Below are positions 22,910 through 32,894 of a DNA stretch of 53,995 nt, in pieces. A program made the translations under genes and the position numbers. Source of the stretch: Fragilaria crotonensis (Eukaryota; Bacillariophyta; Fragilariophyceae; Fragilariales; Fragilariaceae); contig JAKSYS010000421.1 of the NCBI GenBank assembly GCA_022925895.1, positions 1 to 53,995 on the forward strand. Direction: 5' to 3'. Under the pieces are notes generated by a model. That model was not told the DNA's origin and did no database searches. It was given only the letters and a program-made list of their open reading frames with translations. Within the stretch, counting starts at the first letter, position 1; every line of letters begins with the position of its first letter.

Positions 22910-23967
22910 ACGCTCGGTTCATTTTTAACTATCGTTATATAGAGTGCGTACGTGTCGCGTTTATTGGGCCTTTGTTTTGAATCTCGCGAACAGCTGAACA
23001 CATGTCCGCTTAGTTAGGAACCTGGTACGACAGTACTAAAGAATCTCACAGAGGGAAACATGTAAAGAATACAATTATAATCATACGCAAGGTATTACAC
23101 AATTCTCTATCGTATCCGAACTCTGTTAGATCGAATTCCACAGTCCTCTGATTCGTGACATGAGGTGTCAAATCATTCGTTCTCTTTTTAACTAACGCAG
23201 TTGTATTTACTTAGTAGCGTACGTTGGATGATTACCAATTTTCCATGTAATGTTACCTTTGGTTCGCTACGGTAGTTGCTCACAAATCTCAAACAAGTTC
23301 TCAAAAAGGTACGCGTCGCAATGGCATCTCATCATTACTCCATGAGACTACAAGCTCATGTGACATGCGTATGACATGTGACATGTTGTTGCGTTGCAAA
23401 GATTGTGTGTGTCTGAATCGGACTCCTTCTCCACTTCAAAGTGTATCGTGTCGTCACGTCGTGTCTCTCTCCGTGAGGATGTGCCTCTCCAATCACGTTT
23501 ATTCGTTTTAGCGTCCTTTGCACCACCTAACGTATCCTCCACATTGCGTTCCCCATATCTTTATTGCTTTGAAGGAGTGCTGAATGTCATGTGTGTGGTG
23601 TCATCGGCCGTCTTCACTTCATTTTCGTTGGTTTCGCCGCGATGAGAAGCCTTTCGCTTTTTAGGATTATCGTTAGTCATGAGTCGAAGGAGTGCTGAAT
23701 GTCTTGTGTGTGGTGTCATCGGCCGTCTTCATCACACAGGATCTTGATCTGTGCTTCCGCAACATGATTTCAGGTACTGTAGTACCGGTTTTCCTCGTTT
23801 TGGTTCTCACTTGCCTTTCTTTCCTTCTGTCCCACAGGCGTCTACAACTCCTGCCACAAGCTAACGAGAAGACCGTCTTCACTCACAACAATCCTTCGTA
23901 ATAACTACATCGAGTGTCCTTCTTCTACTGTTGATACAACATCTTGACCACAGCAAGAACAGAAATC
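22910..23967. other. Spacer with a 46-bp direct repeat; promoter side of the secreted-protein gene
   Basis: A 46-bp sequence starting GAAGGAGTGCTGAATGTC occurs at 23571-23616 and 23686-23731 with one mismatch, both followed by different sequence. No frame here looks like a gene. The region just before 23968 is the 5' leader of the next gene. Confidence 0.5.
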
Positions 23968-24870
23968 ATGAAATCGAACGTGGCAATTTTGTTCACCGGT
24001 GCAGCGTTCATCAACTGCGCGATGGCCTCATTTGTCAATGTCAGTTTGTTCGTCACCAACGGTGCGAGTAACAAATACGCCGTGTCTGGAGCGACTCCGA
24101 CCAAGCAGCCTTGGACAGGATCTGAGAATCCGTTCGGACTCGTAGGCACCCCGAACCTGATGAGTATCTCAGCCAGAACGACGACCAACCCTGCTGCACC
24201 AGTCGTCTTATTTGGAGGTCGCCAACGCTTGGGCGTAGTCGACGAATTAATCGGGGCAGGGGCAGGCGAAACGCTCATCATCAAGATCGGCACCTACCTT
24301 GGTACCAAGAAGGCGCTTGCGGCGGAATTAAGGCTACAGGCAGGCAGTTTCCCGGCCAATGCCGTTGTGAAGCTCATGAATGGGACTACTCTCGTAAAAA
24401 CCGAGACGATTGGATTGCCTAATAACGCAGTCACGACTCGCAGTGTTGTCAGTGAAACGCCATTCGACACCATCGAACTGACCGCCTTTAATGGCACGTA
24501 TGGCCTGTTGGGCTTTGCAAACATGGTCACCTTCTCCACGCTAGAGGTCGATAACAGCCTCAAAATCGTAGGCGATAGCACGATTGGGAATAAGAATTTG
24601 ACCGTCGATCTCGGGACCAAGACCCTGGGCGTAGGCGGCACCGCGACCCTGAATGGTATCGGGACCCCGGTCCTCACCTACCACAAGAATGGGGTCAAAG
24701 TTGGCACGGAGCAGTTTAATCTTACGAATTACGTGACAGTAGCGAACGTCTACACGCTGTTGTTTGGATATTCCATTGTTGACTTCGACAAGGTCGAGTT
24801 CTCTGCATTGCAATCGGGAACCAACTTCAGTCTCAATGGTTTGACTATCTACCTGAAACCCAAAACCTAA
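23968..24870 (+). CDS. Secreted protein of unknown function with an internal duplication
   Basis: The ATG at 23968 opens a 300-codon uninterrupted frame to TAA at 24868-24870. I chose this ATG because it starts a clear signal peptide (MKSNVAILFTGAAFINCAMA, cleavage probably after AMA); the frame upstream has no ATG. The mature part is rich in Thr, Gly, Asn and Val, has no cysteine cluster, and looks all-beta. Two halves each end in a similar strand pattern (FDTIELTAF...GLLGFANMVTF near residues 165-190; FDKVEFSAL...LNGLTIYL near 275-297), which suggests two repeated beta-sandwich units. It is the cleanest host gene here, with no introns and no frameshift. No family name can be given. Confidence 0.75.
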   Translation: MKSNVAILFTGAAFINCAMASFVNVSLFVTNGASNKYAVSGATPTKQPWTGSENPFGLVGTPNLMSISARTTTNPAAPVVLFGGRQRLGVVDELIGAGAGETLIIKIGTYLGTKKALAAELRLQAGSFPANAVVKLMNGTTLVKTETIGLPNNAVTTRSVVSETPFDTIELTAFNGTYGLLGFANMVTFSTLEVDNSLKIVGDSTIGNKNLTVDLGTKTLGVGGTATLNGIGTPVLTYHKNGVKVGTEQFNLTNYVTVANVYTLLFGYSIVDFDKVEFSALQSGTNFSLNGLTIYLKPKT

Positions 24871-25294
24871 AGTCTGCCCAATGCATTCTTATTAATTTGT
24901 CGCGAGAATATCAGCAAAAGTTCAATGCCTCTGCTCCGATAGGCTACTGCATTGAGCCCAGGGTGCATTGAAGGACAAAACTATAGTTTTAAAACATATC
25001 GTTCATGAATACATCTCCGTGTCGAAGAATCAGCGTTCACTCGGAAACTTCTCGCTAGCTCTTTGGCTTGGAAATACTTGCATGGGAATTTAAGCAGCAT
25101 GCGATCCCCCTGAACACAGTTATGCAGTAGGTGCCATGAGTCATCGCCGCAATAGACGGTCTATCTCTAGGAGGGGGGTGATCATCGACATGACGAGGCC
25201 AGTACACTGAAGATGTCTTCGCAGGACATGTTTCAGTGTGCTTCACAAGCCATGCTGTGAGCTGTGAGTGTCCCAGGGTCCGCGGCATATGGGC
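24871..25294. other. 3' flank of the secreted-protein gene, no feature seen
   Basis: This is non-coding sequence between the TAA and the duplicated LINE/LTR junction. I see no gene, repeat or clear polyadenylation signal. Confidence 0.4.
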
Positions 25295-25612
25295 AGCCAG
25301 TCTGTATTGCAAATGGGTGGCGTCCAACGGCGGTGGCGACTAGAATGCAAGGAATTGACGTCAATCATTGTTAAACAATTCAACAATACCGTAGACTCTT
25401 TAATCCAGTAGTTCTCCTAGACACTACTAAATACCGTTTTCGAATATTGTGAGATCTAGAATTACATTTTCTAGATCGATTCCAATCTTGTTCTTGGACT
25501 CCAAAAGCTCCCAAGATTGAACACACATCCCATCCAACAAAACAACACAAACACAAGATTGCTTTCCCTTAAGTCCGAGTTGGAACAAGACCAACTCCAA
25601 GACCGAAAGCAA
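25295..25612 (+). repeat. Second copy of the LINE B RT / copia LTR junction
   Basis: These 318 bp match 31414-31729 (316 bp). The first 74 bases are LINE B RT sequence and appear identical. From TG at 25369 it is the first 244 bp of the copia LTR, differing by two one-base insertions (TTT for TT, CCC for CC). It stops exactly where the 5' leader of LINE B begins at 25613, and its left neighbour is unrelated. The copy must postdate the copia insertion into the LINE. Confidence 0.9.
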
Positions 25613-25707
25613 CACAATTTTCTAATTTAGTTTCTCGCACATACGTTCTGCCCTTCGACCGTAACTGCGTACACCAAATAGGAAGTTGTCGCGTACCCTT
25701 TACCACC
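25613..25707 (+). promoter_or_regulatory. LINE B 5' leader, conserved with LINE C
   Basis: The 95 bases before ORF1 align along their whole length with 47806-47899 upstream of LINE C ORF1, sharing CACAATTTTCTA, GCGTACACC, AATAGGAAGTTGTCGCGTA and the start context ACCACCATGACCATGAC with scattered differences. Upstream of this block the two elements have nothing in common, so it marks the true 5' end. It probably carries the internal promoter and translation leader. Confidence 0.7.
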
Positions 25708-28700
25708 ATGACCATGACGGAAAGGAGGCAATCTCTGCCTCCTTCGGCTTTCCTAACGGATTTGGAACCATCGCATCCTTTGTATGGTTTCCATTGTGAT
25801 CAGTGGTTTGATCTTCCTATCCCAAGTGGACCTGATTGGTTTTCGACCGAAGAACGAGCTCGACGCGACGCGAACGCGTATGCTTACCGTCAGCACGGTA
25901 CTAAAGAGAACTGGTTTCGTTATCTGTACCTAGGATTCTTTGTCTTTGAGGATTGTTTCGAATGCGATAAACTTTGGGCAGCAATGGAGACTGATCCTCT
26001 CCAGGTGCACCGTTCGATCTGGTATAATTTTAGGTTCCATGTCGATCAGGAGATGGACATTCCACCGCAGTTAAATGCTTGGGCAATGAACGTCTCCAGA
26101 GCTTATCTCTCTCATTATGACCCCTCTACTCTTCACGAAACAGATACTCTAGCATACTCCTGGAAAACCATGCCGTTCATGACGACGATACCTATGGATA
26201 CTGACGATCAAACGGACTGGATTCCAGTGACGGGACGCAGACGTTCAAAAAGTCCTCCAAAACAGACAGAAAATGACCCACCACCCATCAACAAGCATCA
26301 TCAAATTGATACACTCGACGCTTTGTCCGTGCCAACTGAAGACGACTTCTCAGCTAGTAGTTTGGCGCGATCAGCTTCCAAAAGCTTAACGTACCAACAT
26401 GCAACAAAAAAGAAACGAGGTTCAAAGCTCTCCTGGTCCCAAGGTTTACCACCCGTCACTACTGTCACCGAAGATATCGAAGAGGAACAAGACGACGATG
26501 TGCAAGATGCGAATGACAACCCAAGTCCTGATTTGGCCAATTTCAAACCTGCGCCCACTTCGTTGAAACTTCCTTCCTATCCAAGCATCCCTACTAATGA
26601 CGGTACCCATCGCGTAAATGTCAAATGGACACCACCAGAGAATACTCACGCCTACGAGAAAGATAAAAAGAAATTGAACGAAGCCATTCAGGAGATTGTG
26701 CAGTCCTTGATCTCCCCGGAGGTCGGCCGTTTATACCGGTGGGAGAGTGAGGATCTTTCATTGTCCAAATCTTCCTCAACGATGACTGCAGAAGAACTTC
26801 GTGATTTTATTACCCCTGTTATAACAATTGCGCATTCGCAGTCTAAGATCATTTTTGGGTTAAGAGTCGGATTCAGTCTCGTTCCGGGTCAGTGGTTGAG
26901 GTTAAGTACTACAAGAGGCGTCTTTAAGTCCCAGAATGTGGAAGTAACGATCTCGAATTCCAAGAGCACAAGCGGCAGAATGGTTACGGCAGGATACATA
27001 CTTTTGAAAGCGCCCAACACTACCCAGATTCTTCGCTACACCCAATTCTTGCGCAGCAAGCTTCCGGCTAGTGCTCCCTACTTTGATATCGTGAGGTACA
27101 AAAAGTCTCCTATGGACCAATTGATACCACATCTTCGTGTTCAATGCGGAGAGAAACACGTGATGCCCTTATGTCATGCGTTGCTCCCCGTTCTGACAGG
27201 CCACGGGAGCGCTCTATTTCTCCCAAGATATGCATTAGGCACCATGACAGACGACAAAATTCGAAGTCATTTTCAAGTACATGAAAGCTGGGCAAGATCA
27301 TTGAAAGCAATTCCTATGTCGCCGATTATCAACCATCTCGATCAAGCACGACTCGAATACAACGACGAGGGAACCACGACCGTACGGTCCACTCGCGAAT
27401 GGGCATCGACGATTATGGCGCCCGATAAAGTTTCACCAGCACTATGTGACGTCGTGAATGGACCACCCGATCACAAAGCTTATTTGCTCGTTCCAAGTCA
27501 GTACATGCAGAAAGTTCAGCACGAGTGGCGTTCCTACAAATCGAGGTTGTATCCACCCCATCAGCGCGAAGCACGGTTCCGTGATAAGATCCCTGGTCTC
27601 CCGGACGTTATTCATATCCAAGCAGAAATTGCAGCAAATGTGTCATTCCTTGATCAACTTTTAATGGCACCAGGATGGCAACACGACACACACGAGCAGG
27701 CTTCCACCGTCTCAGCAAATCATTCAGATAAGGCGCCAGCTCGGACACAACGCAATAATACCAGGAGGTCCGACAACAGCTCTGAATGGCCGACACCACG
27801 GGAGGCTTCCAACCCGCCGAGACAATATAAAAATGCTTGGCAAACCACAAAAAGTCAGTCTGTCACGGACCTAAATAGTGCGGGGGGAGACACATCAATT
27901 GGAACAGATGATGAGGATCGGAGTTCGGGGTCTACACATTCATTAACGCATGCTTCCAAATGGTCAGCGGATACCAAGTTTCTAGAACTCGAGAGGTCAA
28001 TGAAAAAGAAGTTGGAGGCGCTTGAAGTATCCGGAAAGCAGTCTTCCATGCGGCTATTATCAATCGAACAACAATTCACCAGAATTGACGATTTCGATAA
28101 AAAGTTAGCAGCGGTTACTGACAAATTGGAAAAGGCAACTGAACAGATCGAAAAATCCGGTGAAGTGCAGAAAAATATCTCAACAGATATGGAAGCGATG
28201 AAAAGTCTCACGGCCCAACAATTCACAGAATTGAATAGTCGGTTATTGACGAATATGGAATGTCAAAATCAGATGTCGACCACAATGCTCGATTTACATG
28301 CACATTTTGAAAAGATGTCTGCATTTATGGAGGGCCTGGCAACAAAAATGGAATTTGATCGGAACCAGCAAGTCCCAATCACGGCATCGGCGAAAAATCA
28401 AACGTCATCTTTTAAAGGGTCATCGACTCAGCGACAGGTTACGGATGTATGTTCAACCAGCAGCGCAAGCTCGGCCTCAGGGTCCTCAGCACAGTCCAAC
28501 GCTCAATCTATTACCTCGACAGCTTCCTCCACGGTTTATTGCTCTCCGGAGAAGAAGAAGCAACGTTCGCACCGGAAATTAGGGAATAAGAAGGACCATC
28601 TGCTTGACACGGCTCGGCATGTTCAACTTTCCGACGACTCCCCCGTTGGTAATGATGATGACGCGTTTATGGAAATATGTACTAATCTTGACGCCGCATT

Positions 28701-28866
28701 CGATTCTCAAGACGATCCAAACGACTCTGTTATCTTCTCTCCTTCGTCGCACGATTCGGGTGAAATAATTGTCACCACACAACCCCAGACCTCACCTCCT
28801 CATCCTGCTCCCCTTGATTCTCAATACAAAAATTCCTCGGATCAAGCTGGAGCGAGAGAACCATGA
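25708..28866 (+). CDS. LINE B ORF1 protein, 1052 residues, intact
   Basis: The frame is open from ATG 25708 (ACCACCATG context) to TGA 28864-28866. It shows three parts. An N-terminal module (about residues 15-150; WFDLPIP, WFS-x-EER, NWFRYL) is conserved in LINE C. After an acidic/Ser-rich linker, a central module (about 297-655; NDGTHRV, YRWESEDL, GRMVTAGYILL, STREWAS, REARFRD) is also conserved in LINE C. A long coiled coil follows at about 755-885, then a Ser-rich basic/acidic tail. No zinc knuckle or RRM signature is evident. LINE ORF1 proteins generally bind element RNA; that role is inferred by position. The intact frame next to a broken ORF2 is notable. The ORF2 start overlaps its stop by ATGA. 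Confidence 0.85.
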   Translation: MTMTERRQSLPPSAFLTDLEPSHPLYGFHCDQWFDLPIPSGPDWFSTEERARRDANAYAYRQHGTKENWFRYLYLGFFVFEDCFECDKLWAAMETDPLQVHRSIWYNFRFHVDQEMDIPPQLNAWAMNVSRAYLSHYDPSTLHETDTLAYSWKTMPFMTTIPMDTDDQTDWIPVTGRRRSKSPPKQTENDPPPINKHHQIDTLDALSVPTEDDFSASSLARSASKSLTYQHATKKKRGSKLSWSQGLPPVTTVTEDIEEEQDDDVQDANDNPSPDLANFKPAPTSLKLPSYPSIPTNDGTHRVNVKWTPPENTHAYEKDKKKLNEAIQEIVQSLISPEVGRLYRWESEDLSLSKSSSTMTAEELRDFITPVITIAHSQSKIIFGLRVGFSLVPGQWLRLSTTRGVFKSQNVEVTISNSKSTSGRMVTAGYILLKAPNTTQILRYTQFLRSKLPASAPYFDIVRYKKSPMDQLIPHLRVQCGEKHVMPLCHALLPVLTGHGSALFLPRYALGTMTDDKIRSHFQVHESWARSLKAIPMSPIINHLDQARLEYNDEGTTTVRSTREWASTIMAPDKVSPALCDVVNGPPDHKAYLLVPSQYMQKVQHEWRSYKSRLYPPHQREARFRDKIPGLPDVIHIQAEIAANVSFLDQLLMAPGWQHDTHEQASTVSANHSDKAPARTQRNNTRRSDNSSEWPTPREASNPPRQYKNAWQTTKSQSVTDLNSAGGDTSIGTDDEDRSSGSTHSLTHASKWSADTKFLELERSMKKKLEALEVSGKQSSMRLLSIEQQFTRIDDFDKKLAAVTDKLEKATEQIEKSGEVQKNISTDMEAMKSLTAQQFTELNSRLLTNMECQNQMSTTMLDLHAHFEKMSAFMEGLATKMEFDRNQQVPITASAKNQTSSFKGSSTQRQVTDVCSTSSASSASGSSAQSNAQSITSTASSTVYCSPEKKKQRSHRKLGNKKDHLLDTARHVQLSDDSPVGNDDDAFMEICTNLDAAFDSQDDPNDSVIFSPSSHDSGEIIVTTQPQTSPPHPAPLDSQYKNSSDQAGAREP
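28863..28866 (+). promoter_or_regulatory. ATGA stop/start overlap between ORF1 and ORF2 (LINE B)
   Basis: The ORF2 ATG (28863-28865) overlaps the ORF1 TGA (28864-28866). LINE C has exactly the same arrangement at 50839-50842 although its surrounding sequence has diverged. This is consistent with ORF2 being translated by termination-reinitiation after ORF1. Confidence 0.75.
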
Positions 28867-31487
28867 GGACCACGACAGGGAGCTCCGCAGCGGTCCAAGG
28901 GATAAACCTCGGAGAATCTAATTCGGCGATCCAATCATTGGAAAGGGCGCAAGCACAGTGGAAAAACCTGTTTAGCAGGCCCTCGACCGAAGTGGCCGTC
29001 GACGACTCGACAACGCAGGGTCGTCAGCCTAGTTTGCTCACTCGTAGCAACCAACGCGAGAATCATCCGTGGGGTGATGTCCTCACTTCCAAAGCAGCAA
29101 ATTGCACTCGAGTGTACGTTCAAAATGTGAACGGCTTATCTCTCGACAGGAGAGGGGGGCAATTAAACGACGTATGCAAAGTCATTCAGGAAGTTCAAGG
29201 GGACGTGTTCTGTGGTCAAGAGCATAATCTCGATGTCACACAAATGCACATTCGCAGTATCTTGTACGACACGGTCAAAAAATACTGGCAGCGCACTAAG
29301 TTTATTGCTGGTACTACACCGATCCCGTTCCGGACGCATTACAAGCCGGGTGGAACGTTCTTGTTAACGATTGGGAGCTTATCAGGTCGCATTATCCGCC
29401 AATCACAAGATCGGTGGGGACGGTGGGTAATCCAAGAATTTGTCGGTCGCTTAGGGACCAAACTCATTATAGTTTCGGCATATCAACCAGTCGCTAAACT
29501 GGGGCATGAAGGCAACCTGACAGTGGCGGGTCAACACCGGAGCCTTCTGTTGCAATCCCAGGACACGATGACAAATCCAAGATCTGCATTTCGACGGGAT
29601 TTACTGAAGTCGTTGCTTGCGTATCAGAGAGACGGAGCGGACATCTTATTGGTAGGAGATTTCAACGAAGCGTTCGGGTCAGACCCCGATGGCTTAAGCT
29701 TTGTCGCAGGAGAACTGAAGTTGGTTAACTTGAGCGCGAGTCGACATTCATCTAAGGTCCCAGCGACATACGCCCGTGGCTCAAAATGTCTAGATTATGC
29801 TCTTGGCAGTTTCCGTCTCCGGGAGGCGATGGTAAAAAATGGGATACGATGCCTTTAACGCTCGTTTGTCTTCGGACCACAGAGGATTTTTTCTGGATTT
29901 TGACACGGTTAAACTCTTCGGCAGTCCGACTCAGGATCTTGTAACTCCCGCTCGACGAATGCTCAAGGCATCAAACCCTCATCAGGTCACCTCATACATT
30001 AATACAATGTATGAGCTCCTCGAGGAACACAATGCTTTTTTACCGGGGCGAACGGTTGACATATGCCGGCAACAGGCATCAATATGCAGAAAAATTGGAT
30101 CGCGATGTCATGGCGGCGAGCCTCGCTGCCGAAGCGGCAATCCCGCAGTTCAACGAGCCCGCCTGGTCAGTCGAGTTAGCTACTGCAAGAAAACGAGTTC
30201 AACACCTCAGGAAATGCTTATCAGCCTTTCGACACGCACTCGATTGTTCTACAATTCTCCAGGCTTACTCCACCGAACTCCCTACAGATGAACAACCACG
30301 GAACCAAGGCCATTGCTCACGTCTCCTTCGGAGTGCAAAAACCGAGGTTAGTCGCATCATCAAAGATAGCTTCGTGACCCGCAATTCAGAACGTCGAAAA
30401 AGGATAAACGACCTCGAGAAATCTATCTCGAAGGCTGATAAGTTGACTGCAAAAAGGTTGCGTAGGATCATGAAAGCTGAGGAAATAAAAGCGGTCAACG
30501 ACAAACTCAGACACGTGCGTGGAAAATCCAACCGCGGAAGCGTTGTACGGTTAGAAATCCCATTGCACGAAGGGGGACGACCCAAAAACGTGCGTTCATT
30601 GGACGCAAGTGGATATTCCCTCTGAGATCGTTCGTCTTCTTCAAGAGCGGAACAGGCTGCATTTTGGTCAAGCACAGGGGACACCGTTTACTATTCCACC
30701 TCTGTCTGACTTGATGGGATATACCGGGACGAGCGAGACACAACAACAACTTTTGCGAGGTACATTCGATACGTCTGGCTTTGAAAAGAGTATCCAACTC
30801 CTTCTTCGTCATCTTCAATATGCACAGACAACACTTGAAGATGCGATCCGTCCCACGATTAGCGATGATGATTTTTGTAGCAAATTGAAACTCTGGTCCG
30901 AATCCACCACGACGTCTCCCTCAGGCATGCACTTAGGTCATTACAAAGCACTCATCGCTAGACACACATATTCTTCGGATGCCGCTGACGAAGACTTGTC
31001 CCCAGAATTCAGAGACAAACGCGACAATTTAAACTACAGGCAGCAGGCCTTGCGGCGACTGCGTTTAGAGTTAATTAATTATTCTCTGGAGCGAGGGTAT
31101 TCTTTTAAACGGTGGAAAAAAGTGGTTAACACCATGTTATTTAAAGATCCCGACAACGTTCGCTTGCATCGCACCCGCGTTATTCATATCTACGAAGCTG
31201 ATTTTAATTTGTTTCTCGGTATAAAATGGCGCGCAGCGATGCACCAGGCAGAAGATCTTCGCGTATTGAACGACGGACAGTATGGTTCACGAGCTTACAG
31301 GAACGCTACCGACCCAGTTTTCATCGAGGAGCTTCAACTCGAGATATCAAGAGCCACTCGGGAAACCGGTCGTCCTCACTAACTACGACGCTACCGCGTG
31401 CTACGATCGAATTAGCCAGTCTGTATTGCAAATGGGTGGCGTCCAACGGCGGTGGCGACTAGAATGCAAGGAATTGACGTCAATCAT
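28863..31487 (+). pseudogene. LINE B ORF2: APE-type endonuclease and start of RT
   Basis: The endonuclease runs from VQNVNGL (about 29120) and CGQEHNL (about 29215) through LLVGDFNEAF (about 29650-29680) to LDYALG (about 29790) and, after a frameshift at an A6 run near 29835, LSSDHRG (about 29868-29888). A linker follows with a break near 30040, then the RT entry (30609-31382; SPSGMHLGHYKA, RTRVIHIYEADFNLF, LNDGQYGS). A last break near 31378 leads to YDATACYDRI, the region holding the first catalytic Asp. The copia LTR starts 69 bases after that. At least four one-base frameshifts and the insertion inactivate it. The enzyme would perform target-primed reverse transcription. Confidence 0.9.
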
Positions 31488-32045
31488 TGTTAAACAATTC
31501 AACAATACCGTAGACTCTTAATCCAGTAGTTCTCCTAGACACTACTAAATACCGTTTTCGAATATTGTGAGATCTAGAATTACATTTTCTAGATCGATTC
31601 CAATCTTGTTCTTGGACTCCAAAAGCTCCCAAGATTGAACACACATCCCATCCAACAAAACAACACAAACACAAGATTGCTTTCCTTAAGTCCGAGTTGG
31701 AACAAGACCAACTCCAAGACCGAAAGCAAACCAAGTTCATCAACCCAGTCTCCAAATCCCAAGAGACATATGCCTAATAAGGCTTTCATACAGTTCCAGC
31801 CTTCAAGGCATATCTCCTTATGTCAGGTCTTGGTCTTGTACTTCTTTGAACCTTTGCCCACAATCGTCCAACCAAGATCCTCCTCTTGATAGACATTGCT
31901 GGACGTCGATCCGCACGAACAATTAGTTTTACTACAGTCGTACTTTGGTACAGTCGTACTGTCGAGCTCGATATCGTTGTCGCGTCGTACGGTCGTACCG
32001 TCGATTCCACCAACAGTACCAACGGTAGCACAGTATGATCTGACA
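31488..32045 (-). repeat. Copia 3' LTR
   Basis: This copy is identical to the right LTR except for T at 31930. The bases next to it on the inner side read, on the minus strand, AACACGGAGGA immediately before TGTCAG, a short purine-rich tract suitable for plus-strand priming. Confidence 0.95.
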
Positions 32046-32087
32046 TCCTCCGTGTTCGTCGGTTCGTGAAGTCGTGTAAACATTCCG

Positions 32088-32894
32088 TCACAGACAAGTG
32101 CCGCGTGTTTCTTGAACAATACCAACGGCAGATTCTTCGTCATGCAGTCGCTCGGGTTTTCTCACTCCGAATGTGTTCCACGGACAATTCCTTCGCTTGA
32201 ACCATGTCATTGACGAATCTTGCTCGAATGTCCACGTGTTTCGTCCTGGGTGTGATGGCAGTGTTCTTCGCCATAAAGATCGCCCCGGTATTATCCTCGC
32301 GTAGAATGCTCGGCATGATTGGACCTTTCCTTCGCCGTCGGATCCGTCAGGTCCGCCTCCCATAATCTCCGTGAGTAGAGACACAATGAATTTTACCTCA
32401 GTCGCCACGTTGCTCATAGCCACAAACTCTGCTTCCGTTGAGGACAGAGTGACACCAGTCTGTTTCTTAGACATCCAAGACACAAGACATCCTCCAACCG
32501 TGACCAAGTAACCAGAGATACTCTTCCGATCGTTTCTGTCACCGGCATAGTCCGAATCGACATAGGCAACCACTCTTAAATCATCGGGAGTCCTCATCTT
32601 GATTCCTTGAAGTGACGCAGTCTTAAGATATCCCACCAAATGACTCAGAGCGTTCCAATGTTCTTCGTTTGGGGCAGTAAGGTGTGAGGTCAGTTCTCTG
32701 CACGCATTAGCTATAGTAGGTTCCGTCTTGCCACATGCAAATAGAATTCGTCCGACAAATGACCGAAACATTTCCATATTGATGATTTCGTCTTCGGGCG
32801 TAGAGCGCAGGGTGGTGTCACAGATGCACTGGAGTCGACCGTTCCTTGACGTCACTTCCGATGTACTCTTCGTAGTCTCGAACAATGGCCTCAA
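32088..32894 (-). pseudogene. Copia RNase H and pol C-terminus
   Basis: The segment reads AYVDSDYAGDRNDRKSISGY, then WMSKKQTGVTLSSTEAEFVA (catalytic Asp residues and Glu of the copia RNase H). It overlaps the RT frame by about 77 bases in a different phase, so one frameshift lies near 32820-32890. Another near 32300 precedes the usual last motif (HVDIR-like, visible in another frame). Confidence 0.9.

Noticed and set aside
23394-23645. 83-residue Ser-rich frame overlapping the 46-bp repeat
   Set aside because: Frame is not shared by both repeat copies and has no recognisable features.
31635-31889. 84-residue frame present in both copia LTRs
   Set aside because: It appears twice only because the LTR is duplicated; no domain and no conservation evidence.
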